Part shown: positions 57,629 to 64,000 of the stretch, piece after piece
Position numbering within the stretch: position 1 is the stretch's first letter
Layout: each line of letters opens with the position of its first letter
NCBI GenBank assembly: GCA_003164135.1
Contig: PLSD01000032.1
Coordinates: 1 to 64,000, forward strand
Direction: 5' to 3'
Length of the DNA stretch: 64,000 nucleotides
DNA from: Acetobacteraceae bacterium
GTDB taxonomy: Bacteria > Pseudomonadota > Alphaproteobacteria > Acetobacterales > Acetobacteraceae
The notes under the pieces: model-generated
The model's database searches: none
What the model was told of the DNA's origin: nothing
Seen by the model: the letters and a program-made list of their open reading frames with translations, nothing else
Made by a program: the position numbers and the translations under genes

Positions 57629-58390
57629 CTATGCCAGATGAGACAGCCACTGTGGTTGGGTTGCCACTACATGCTGATACAGTTTTTCGTCCTCGGCGTA
57701 GGCTTCATGAACCAATCGTTCCGTTTCCGCCGCAACATCTTTGAGAAGCTTTACGCTGTGTGAGGCGTTACCCTGGAAATGCTCCCGAACATCGTAGATG
57801 GCGCCATCCGTGCCGAAGAGTTTCAGCAGGATGGCATTCAGGCACGGGTCGAGAGTCTCGAATGTTCCGATAACGCTATAATTGACGATGTTTGTACATA
57901 GTTGTTTGGTTTGCAGCCGCCAATGTTCATCGCAATCGCGCAGGGTGACGTTGCTTGCAATCAATGCAACGAATTCTTCGAAAGAGGGGCGCCAGGACTC
58001 GCCGCGATGAGCCAGCAGTGCGAGGTTGTCCAGGGAGCCTGATTTCCAGGTAATTTTGCTCTGGTAAGCAGAAGCCAGCCTGTGCAGTGGGTCGCGCACG
58101 AAGCAGAACTTGAAAACGCTGTCATCCTGTAAAAGGGCAAGAAATTTTGGAATGCCAACCTGGCCGGGCATTAGCAGAAAATTTTTATTCCGGTTATGGA
58201 TGTCCCCGATGGAGGTGTAGACAAGTTCCTTATTATTTTTGCGTGCGTAGGATGAATTGAGAGATGCCTTGATGGTCGTGCAGGCAGATTTTGGATTGTT
58301 AAAATACACAAAGCGCAATTCCGGATCGATATGGACGGAATAATTAAATTCGGCTGCACTGTTAAAATTCTGGGCTAAATGCTCGATCAT
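57629..58390 (-). CDS. sulfotransferase family protein
   Basis: Encodes 253 residues of the carbohydrate sulfotransferase type. The 5'-phosphosulfate binding motif is in FVYFNNPKSACTTIKASLNS (about 29-48) and the 3'-phosphate motif in FKFCFVRDPLHRLASAYQSK (about 93-112). There is no membrane anchor, unlike many eukaryotic relatives. It would transfer sulfate from PAPS to a sugar. Lower GC than its neighbours and the position beside a glycosyltransferase suggest modification of a surface glycan. Transcribed opposite to the glycosyltransferase. Confidence 0.82.
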   Translation of the reverse strand: MIEHLAQNFNSAAEFNYSVHIDPELRFVYFNNPKSACTTIKASLNSSYARKNNKELVYTSIGDIHNRNKNFLLMPGQVGIPKFLALLQDDSVFKFCFVRDPLHRLASAYQSKITWKSGSLDNLALLAHRGESWRPSFEEFVALIASNVTLRDCDEHWRLQTKQLCTNIVNYSVIGTFETLDPCLNAILLKLFGTDGAIYDVREHFQGNASHSVKLLKDVAAETERLVHEAYAEDEKLYQHVVATQPQWLSHLA

Positions 58391-58427
58391 GAAAACCTGC
58401 TGTTTGGATAAATATGGCTATGACCGG

Positions 58428-59093
58428 TCAAGACAGGGCGGCCGCCGATTTTGCCTGCAGGATGGCATGAGTCTTCTGGCAAATTTCGAGCCAGAGATCG
58501 TAGGATACGTCGTCCGCCTGATTATATGGCGCGAATCTGTCAATCGTGGCGCGCAACAAGTTGGGAGCAACTTCCCAGACTTTACCGGGCGTATCTCCCT
58601 CCGTACCAACGACCAGCAGGACATTTTGCGGGTTATAATTGAGCAGCTGATCGCGAATTTCAAAAGCCTGGGCGGAGGAAACGCCGGCGTTTCTTTTGTA
58701 GACAAAAATCGTGCCGTTATTTTTTAGTTTTTCGAGCAGCTTGTTTTTCAGGTAGTTTATTTTTTTCAGTTCTTCCAGGTATATCTGGTGGCGTTCCGGC
58801 TCCGCCACGTTAAAACGGAACTGGCCGTCGACCCGCGAGGAACGCATGTTGGTATGGAAAGAGATGCCATAAGTCAGGTCGCCGAGCATGTCGACGGCAT
58901 TGGACACAAGCTTATCATAGGCATAGAGATGGGCGAATTCGTCCTGTAAGCCAGCCACCAGGGCTGCGGGAGAGGCGATGGCCCAGCGCAGCAGTCCGGC
59001 AGGCTCGGTGCCAAATTTACGTTGCACGAAGCCAAACTCACAATTGTCGCCGAGGCTCTCGAAAGAATTCAGCAGAGTAGGTAAATCAGACAT
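58428..59093 (-). CDS. DUF1796-like (putative papain-like cysteine peptidase) protein
   Basis: Encodes 221 residues. The N-terminal motif FESLGDNCEFGFVQRKFG with Cys at about 18, followed by LLRWA and LYAYDKL, is the hallmark of a family annotated as putative papain-like cysteine peptidases (DUF1796). Later strands GTIFVYKRNAGVSS and NVLLVVGTEGD fit the same group, which is frequent in bacterial glycan gene clusters. Protease activity is unproven. It is upstream of the sulfotransferase on the same strand with a 37-bp gap, so probably an operon. GC is low for the window. Confidence 0.72.
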   Translation of the reverse strand: MSDLPTLLNSFESLGDNCEFGFVQRKFGTEPAGLLRWAIASPAALVAGLQDEFAHLYAYDKLVSNAVDMLGDLTYGISFHTNMRSSRVDGQFRFNVAEPERHQIYLEELKKINYLKNKLLEKLKNNGTIFVYKRNAGVSSAQAFEIRDQLLNYNPQNVLLVVGTEGDTPGKVWEVAPNLLRATIDRFAPYNQADDVSYDLWLEICQKTHAILQAKSAAALS

Positions 59094-59105
59094 GTCACCT
59101 TCAGC

Positions 59106-59141
59106 CTTGAGTCGTTATTGGTACTTGAGTCGTTATTGGTA
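59106..59141. repeat. 18-bp perfect tandem duplication
   Basis: CTTGAGTCGTTATTGGTA occurs twice head to tail (59106-59123, 59124-59141), immediately upstream of the DUF1796-like gene start at 59093. It could affect its expression by doubling a promoter or leader element. Confidence 0.9.
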
Positions 59142-59407
59142 ACAGCCATGCATTGCCTCCGCTTGTCCAGCTTGGCTGTAGCACATGATTGGCTTTTGTT
59201 CTTAAAGGCGATCTTGGCCTGCTGCAATACATGAGGCTTGGTGCAATGTTGTGTTGCCTGGAAACACTGGAGCCGGAGATGGCTGCGGAGATATTTGATT
59301 GATTAACAGGTGGTTGAGGTCTTTTTTATATATATTTTGGCAGGCCCTCAGATGCACTGTTCCCAATTTTTTAAGCCGTGGGAGAACGCGGGCCGTAGCG
59401 GAGGCAT

Positions 59408-60340
59408 GTGATGGCCGGGGCTGGTAACCCGTATTACGACCCTGATTGGGCGGTGGAATACCAGGCCCTCGCCGCGCAATGCGAGGGCTGGGAGCGGGTG
59501 TGCGGTCAGATTGCCGTGGAAGATGGATTTGGCGCGCCGCGGCATCTGACGGCGCTGGCGCAACTGGCACAGGCGAAGGCGGCGGCGGCGCAGGCGTTGC
59601 GGGGGCAGTACCAAACCGTGGCGGACTATGCGGCGTGGCGGTTTGGTACTTTGCCGCCGGCGCGGGGCGGCGTTGCCGTGCTGCCGGATTTTGCGGATTT
59701 TCCGAGCGTCGAGGCGGTTGACGCGGCTTACCGGCGCGCTTGTGAAAATGCGGGGGAGAACCCGCTGATTGATGAGATGTCGCTGCCGGTGCGGCAACCG
59801 GCCGGGCTGGCGGCTTTTGCCCAGGCGCGGGAGGTGTTGTCCTCCTGGCGCCGGTTCGCGCCGGCTGAGTTGAGCCGCTACCCGACGGCCACGGGGACCG
59901 AGGCACTGGACTGCCTGGTGAGTTTTCACCAACTGGGGGAGGAATTTCATATCTGCATCGCGCATCGCTGGGGTGGGTTGTCGCCGCGGTCGCGTGACCA
60001 GTTCAGGAACGTTGCCACCTTGCTGGCCCGTCAGACGATTGAGGTGTTGCTCCCTGGTGCGGGGATGCTGTTTACGGATGGACGGCATGCGGCGCCCGAG
60101 CACCGGGAGTTGATCCGCGCGGTGAACGCGACGGCGCGGAGGTTCCAGTTTTACCGGCATTTGCTGCCGCGCCGGGACCTGAAGGAGCAGTTCTGCCGGG
60201 TCGCCATGGAATGGGACGGCGCACGGTTGATTGACCCGGATTTTGAGGCGGCGCTGTTCGAGGCACTGCCGGTAAGCCTGCGGGAGGCCGCGGAAAATGC
60301 CGGGGCGCCGTTGCTGCCACTGGCGCTGCCGGAGGCGTGA
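59408..60340 (+). CDS. hypothetical protein upstream of cydDC
   Basis: Encodes 310 residues. No signal peptide or membrane segment is seen, and no known motif could be recognised. It is Ala/Arg-rich and mostly helical (ALAQLAQAKAAAAQALRGQYQTVADYAAWR; SLREAAENAGAPLLPLALPEA), with one mixed segment LVSFHQLGEEFHICIAHRWGGLSP. Start ATGATG at 59408. It shares the direction of the downstream cydD (70-bp gap) and may belong to the same transcript, but its role is not known. Confidence 0.55.
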   Translation: MMAGAGNPYYDPDWAVEYQALAAQCEGWERVCGQIAVEDGFGAPRHLTALAQLAQAKAAAAQALRGQYQTVADYAAWRFGTLPPARGGVAVLPDFADFPSVEAVDAAYRRACENAGENPLIDEMSLPVRQPAGLAAFAQAREVLSSWRRFAPAELSRYPTATGTEALDCLVSFHQLGEEFHICIAHRWGGLSPRSRDQFRNVATLLARQTIEVLLPGAGMLFTDGRHAAPEHRELIRAVNATARRFQFYRHLLPRRDLKEQFCRVAMEWDGARLIDPDFEAALFEALPVSLREAAENAGAPLLPLALPEA

Positions 60341-60387
60341 AAGTTCGCTGCGTGGCCTTGGCGGATTATCCGGGGTAAGGAAGCTCC

Positions 60388-60414
60388 ATGACAGATTTTG
60401 GCGCTGCCGTATGA
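60388..60414 (+). CDS. possible 8-residue leader peptide (MTDFGAAV) before cydD
   Basis: ATG at 60388 has a good AAGGAAG ribosome site and encodes MTDFGAAV, with the TGA stop overlapping the cydD ATG (ATGA at 60411-60414). The cydD start has no ribosome site of its own, so cydD may be translated by coupling to this mini-ORF. An alternative is that it is a relic of a mutated longer start. Confidence 0.45.
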   Translation: MTDFGAAV

Positions 60415-62162
60415 GTACGCGGATCGACCCCCGGCTGATGGCCGAAGGGCGGCGGACGCGCGGGGCGCTGTACCTGAGCATCGGGCTGGGCGTGGTGGCG
60501 GCGCTGCTGGTAATCGTGCAGGCGGTGTTGCTGGCGCGCGTGGTCAACGGCGTGGTGTTCAAAGGGCAGACGCTGGGCGTGGTGGCGCCGTTGCTGTGGG
60601 GGCTGGCGGGGCTGTTCCTGCTGCGCGCCGGGCTTACTTATGCCAGCGAGGTTGTGGCGTTCAGGGCGGCGGGCGCGATCAAGACGTATCTGCGGCAGGA
60701 ATTGCTGGGCCATATTTTACGGCGCGGCCCGGTGCCGGCGGCGGGTGAGAATAGTGCTGATTTGGCCAGTACTATGATTGAGGGCGTGGAAGCGCTGGAG
60801 CCGTATTTTTCCCGCTATGTGCCGCAGATGGCGCTGGTGGTGGCGGTGCCGTTGGCGATTCTGGCGCTGGTGTTTCCGTTGGACTGGATCAGCGGTTTGA
60901 TTTTGTTGGTGACGGGGCCGCTGATTCCGGTGTTCATGGTGTTCGTCGGCTACCGCGCGGAGGCGATTAACCAGCGGCAATGGCAGAAATTGTTGCTGAT
61001 GAGTTCGCATTTTCTCGACGTGCTGCAAGGCATCACGACGCTGAAGCTGTTTGGCCGGGCGCGCGATGAGATTGAGATTGTGGCCCGGATTTCAGACGAT
61101 TATCGCAAGACGACGATGGCGGGAGTGCGCATTGCGTTCCTCACCTCGGCGGCGCTGGAGTTTTTCTCCAGCCTGGCGATTGCGCTGGTGGCGGTGATTT
61201 TTGGTGTGCGGCTGCTGCATGGACACATCAATTTTTTTCCGGCGTTTTTGGTGTTGCTGCTGGCACCAGAGTATTTTGTGCCGCTGCGCGGGCTTTCCAC
61301 GTATTACCATGCGCGCATGACCGCGATTGCGGCGGCACGGCGGATTTTTGAGGTGCTGGATGCGCCGGTGGCTACGGCCGGGACGCAGGTGATGCCGGGG
61401 GCGGCGGGGCTTGAAATCTGCTGTGAAAGTCTGAGGTTTTCCTATTCTGGTGGGGAGAACGTGCTCGATGGGCTGAGCTGTGTGTTTCCCGCGGGCAAGA
61501 TCACCGCGCTGGTCGGGCCGAGCGGGGCGGGCAAAACCACGCTGGCGCGGGTGCTGCTGGGGTTTGTGCGGCCGGAGCAGGGAACGGTGCGGATTAACGG
61601 CACGGTGGATTTGGCCAGCCTGGCGCCGGAAGCCTGGTGGGAGAGCCTGGCTTGGGTGCCGCAGACGCCACGGCTGTTTCATGGCAGCATCGCCGCCAAT
61701 TTGCGGCTCGGGCGGGCGCAGGCGGGCTTGGATGAGCTGCGCGAGGCGGCGCGCAAAGCCCGTGCGTTGGAATTTATTGAGGCGCTGCCGCAGGGGTTTG
61801 AGACGGTGATCGGCGATCTTGGGCAGGGGCTTTCCGGTGGGCAGGTACAGCGCATCGCCTTGGCGCGGGCATTTTTGAAAGATCCGAAGCTTCTCATCCT
61901 CGATGAGGCCACCGCGAACCTCGATATGGAAAGCGAGGCGCTGGTGCTGGATGCGATACTGGATCTGGCGGTGGGGCGGACGGTGATTATGATCGCGCAT
62001 CGTCTGGCGATGGCTGAACGCGCGGACCAGATTGTGGTGTTGCAGGCGGGGCGCGTGGCGGAGTGCGGCACGCCGGCCGCGTTGCGCGATAGCGGTGGGC
62101 TGTATGCCGCGATGCGGAGCGCGGGGCGTGAAGAGGCGGAGGATTTGTCATGCGCGATCTGA
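60411..62162 (+). CDS. cydD: thiol/heme-linked ABC exporter subunit CydD
   Basis: Encodes 583 residues from MSTRIDPRLMAEGRRTRG. An N-terminal six-helix domain (about 20-330) includes the coupling region LLMSSHFLDVLQGITTLKLFGRARDE, typical of CydD. The ATPase domain has LVGPSGAGKTTLARVLLGF, LGQGLSGGQVQRIALARAF and LLILDEATANLD. With CydC it exports cysteine/glutathione to the periplasm and is required for cytochrome bd assembly. It overlaps cydC by 13 bp. Start at 60411 is uncertain because of the weak ribosome site. Confidence 0.93.
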   Translation: MSTRIDPRLMAEGRRTRGALYLSIGLGVVAALLVIVQAVLLARVVNGVVFKGQTLGVVAPLLWGLAGLFLLRAGLTYASEVVAFRAAGAIKTYLRQELLGHILRRGPVPAAGENSADLASTMIEGVEALEPYFSRYVPQMALVVAVPLAILALVFPLDWISGLILLVTGPLIPVFMVFVGYRAEAINQRQWQKLLLMSSHFLDVLQGITTLKLFGRARDEIEIVARISDDYRKTTMAGVRIAFLTSAALEFFSSLAIALVAVIFGVRLLHGHINFFPAFLVLLLAPEYFVPLRGLSTYYHARMTAIAAARRIFEVLDAPVATAGTQVMPGAAGLEICCESLRFSYSGGENVLDGLSCVFPAGKITALVGPSGAGKTTLARVLLGFVRPEQGTVRINGTVDLASLAPEAWWESLAWVPQTPRLFHGSIAANLRLGRAQAGLDELREAARKARALEFIEALPQGFETVIGDLGQGLSGGQVQRIALARAFLKDPKLLILDEATANLDMESEALVLDAILDLAVGRTVIMIAHRLAMAERADQIVVLQAGRVAECGTPAALRDSGGLYAAMRSAGREEAEDLSCAI

Positions 62163-63835
62163 TCCGCCTGTTGAAATTGTTTTCCGGCTACCGGCGGTGG
62201 ATGTACGGCGGCGCCGCGCTGGCGTGCATTACGGTATTGGCGAATTTCGGGTTGATGACGCTCTCGGGCTGGTTTTTGGCAAGTGCCGCGGTTGCGGGGC
62301 TGGCCGGATATGCGGCGCAGAATGCGTTTAATTTTTTCAGTCCGGCGGCGGGGGTGCGGTTTTTCGCGACCATTCGCGTGGTGTCGCGTTATGTGGAGCG
62401 GCTGGTTACGCATGATGCGACGTTCCGCCTGCTCGCGCAGTTGCGTGTGTGGTTCTACACCAAACTGGAGCCGCTGGCGCCGGCGGTGTTGCAGGGCTAC
62501 CGGGCGAGCGATTTGCTGTCGCGCATTGTCGCGGATATTGACACGCTTAATTTGTTTTACTTGCGCGTGTTTTTGCCGTTTGCCGTGGCCTGCGTGGCCG
62601 GGCTGGCGATGGTGGGGTTTTTCGCCATATTTTCCTGGCCGGCGGCGTTGGCGCTGCTGGCGGGGCTGGTGCTCACCGGCGTCGCGCTGCCGGGCTTAAC
62701 GCAATGGCGCGGGGCTGCGGCCGGGGCGGAGCTTACCCGGCTGAATGCGGATTTGCGCGCGGAAATGGTCGATGCCGTGCAGGGCATGGGCGAGTTGCTG
62801 AGCTATAACGCCGCGCCCGCGTTGCAGGCCCGCGTGGCGGGGTTGAATGCGCGGTTGTTAGGGCGGCAGGCGGAAATGGCGGGCATTACCGGGCTGGGCA
62901 GTGCCGCCGCCGGGTTGCTGACCAATTACACTCTATTATTAGTGGTCGTTGCGGCCATCCCGGCGGTGAGCGCCGGGCAGCTCTCCGGGCCGGAATTGCC
63001 GATGCTGGCGCTGGGGAGCCTCGCCGCGTTCGAGGTGGTGGCGCCGCTGCCGGGGGCGTTCCAGTTTCTTGGCCAGATACGCACCGCGGCGGCGCGGATT
63101 TTCCAGTTGGCGGATAGCAAACCCGCGATCTCGCCGCCGGCAAAACCCTCGCCTCGGCCGGAGCGTTTTGACCTCGACCTGCGCGGGGTGTGTTTGCGCT
63201 ATGCGGATGCTGCGCCATGGGCCTTGAATGGGCTGGATCTGCACATCGCCCAGGGCAGCCACGTTGCCATTATGGGCGGCACCGGGGCGGGCAAGACCAG
63301 CCTGATCAATCTGTTGCTCCGCTTTCATGAGTATCAAGCGGGGGAAGTGAATTTTGGCGGCTGTGATCTGCGGGCGTTCCATGCGGAGGACATCGCCGCG
63401 TATTTCAGCGTGGTCTCGCAGCGCAGCTATTTGTTTCACACCACCATCCGCGACAATTTGTTGATCGCCAAAGGCGAGGCAACGCAGGTCGAGCTTTGGC
63501 GCGCGCTGGAGGTGGCGCAACTGGCGGCTTTTGTGCGGGCGCAGCCGCTGGGGCTGGATACCATTGTTGGCGAGGCGGGGGTGCGGCTTTCCGGCGGGCA
63601 GGCGCGGCGTGTGGCGATTGCGCGGGCGGTGTTGAAGGACACGCCCTGGCTGATTTTGGACGAGCCGACCGAGGGGCTGGATACGGTGACCGAACGAGCA
63701 TTGCTGCGCGACCTGGGGCCGGTGATGGCCGGGAAAACCGTGCTCTACATCACCCACCGCCGGGCCGGTCTGGCGGCCATGGATGCGGTTTACACGCTCG
63801 AAGATGGTAGAATTATGCTGCATGGAACGAAGTAG
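62150..63835 (+). CDS. cydC: thiol/heme-linked ABC exporter subunit CydC
   Basis: Encodes 561 residues. The membrane domain starts LLKLFSGYRRWMYGGAALACITVLANFGLMTLSGWFLASAAVAG, diagnostic of CydC, followed by RFFATIRVVSRYVERLVTHDATFRLLAQLRVWFY. The ATPase domain has IMGGTGAGKTSLINLLLRFHEY, GVRLSGGQARRVAIARAVL and WLILDEPTEGLD. It partners CydD. A cytochrome bd oxidase operon (cydAB) would be expected beyond the right edge. Confidence 0.95.
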   Translation: MRDLIRLLKLFSGYRRWMYGGAALACITVLANFGLMTLSGWFLASAAVAGLAGYAAQNAFNFFSPAAGVRFFATIRVVSRYVERLVTHDATFRLLAQLRVWFYTKLEPLAPAVLQGYRASDLLSRIVADIDTLNLFYLRVFLPFAVACVAGLAMVGFFAIFSWPAALALLAGLVLTGVALPGLTQWRGAAAGAELTRLNADLRAEMVDAVQGMGELLSYNAAPALQARVAGLNARLLGRQAEMAGITGLGSAAAGLLTNYTLLLVVVAAIPAVSAGQLSGPELPMLALGSLAAFEVVAPLPGAFQFLGQIRTAAARIFQLADSKPAISPPAKPSPRPERFDLDLRGVCLRYADAAPWALNGLDLHIAQGSHVAIMGGTGAGKTSLINLLLRFHEYQAGEVNFGGCDLRAFHAEDIAAYFSVVSQRSYLFHTTIRDNLLIAKGEATQVELWRALEVAQLAAFVRAQPLGLDTIVGEAGVRLSGGQARRVAIARAVLKDTPWLILDEPTEGLDTVTERALLRDLGPVMAGKTVLYITHRRAGLAAMDAVYTLEDGRIMLHGTK

Positions 63836-63943
63836 TGGTGTAAGGGTGCAGAAGTATTCTGCATAAATATAGATAACCCCACAAATAGAGTAGAAAAATA
63901 CCGTCTGGATCGGAAATACAACAAAATATTTTATGAATAGCCT

Positions 63944-63957
63944 TTGATATAGATCAA
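63944..63957. promoter_or_regulatory. FNR/Anr-type box
   Basis: TTGAT-ATAG-ATCAA is a perfect match to the FNR/Anr/FnrL consensus TTGATNNNNATCAA. It lies 109 bp after the cydC stop and 44 bp before the window edge, in AT-rich DNA without a gene. It probably belongs to an oxygen-controlled gene to the right, for example cydA. Confidence 0.7.
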
Positions 63958-64000
63958 CTCACTCCGGCCATGCCGCGCGTATAGCACGCTGGCTTGTTTG

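Overview
The window is GC-rich (about 62-66% by eye in most genes) chromosomal DNA that looks alphaproteobacterial, most likely Rhodospirillales/Acetobacteraceae. The support is a CtrA-family regulator, a separate chorismate mutase - HisC - arogenate/prephenate dehydrogenase operon, metX-metW, glycine-zipper lipoproteins and the aroE-coaE-dnaQ and dnaK-dnaJ blocks. No phage, complete insertion sequence or CRISPR array is visible. Genus cannot be fixed from the sequence alone.

Layout. 0-6 kb: a three-gene RND efflux operon (outer-membrane factor, adaptor, pump; minus strand) next to two small envelope proteins. 6.3-14.2 kb: PilZ protein, tRNA-Glu, recJ, TonB-like protein, a lipoprotein, dnaJ, dnaK, pterin dehydratase. 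14.3-15.3 kb: a lower-GC islet with a short cis-prenyltransferase and a nuclease-like remnant. 15.3-20.7 kb: argD-argF and, opposite, a GT87-like membrane protein with aroE-coaE-dnaQ. 20.7-24.4 kb: envelope genes (a secreted protein, a 24-residue membrane peptide, a prohibitin-like protein and a SlyB-like lipoprotein). 24.6-27.8 kb: host-attachment-like protein, D-2-hydroxyacid dehydrogenase, a CtrA homologue with a dead receiver, mscL. 27.9-36.3 kb: lipoprotein, accA, glyQ-glyS, ppdK-thioesterase, YqaA/DedA protein. 36.3-43.3 kb: a two-component system, ornithine decarboxylase, dienelactone hydrolase family, a secreted toroid protein, an EAL-like/HDOD protein. 43.3-44.8 kb: an AT-rich islet with a HEPN-like gene. 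44.8-53.2 kb: ABC-F ATPase, ndk, glmU, aromatic operon, metX-metW. 53.3-59.1 kb: a glycan-related group (unknown 521-residue protein, GT2-GT4 fusion, sulfotransferase, DUF1796-like protein). 59.4-63.8 kb: unknown protein and cydDC, then an FNR-type box at the right edge.

The most interesting signal is a pair of near-parS 16-mers (24646-24661 and 44766-44781) 20,120 bp apart. Each sits inside an ungapped conserved block of about 115 bp, which also holds a TAAC-N5-GTTA dyad, in a convergent intergenic gap. With dnaK-dnaJ and aroE-coaE-dnaQ, which lie close to the origin in Caulobacter-type chromosomes, this suggests an origin-proximal centromere region. The other strong observation is the CtrA homologue: Asp51 is Arg, the acidic pair is lost and the receiver Lys is Asp, so it should act independently of phosphorylation. 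Leader-type control is suggested upstream of ornithine decarboxylase (speF-type leader position) and of cydD (8-codon ORF overlapping the start).
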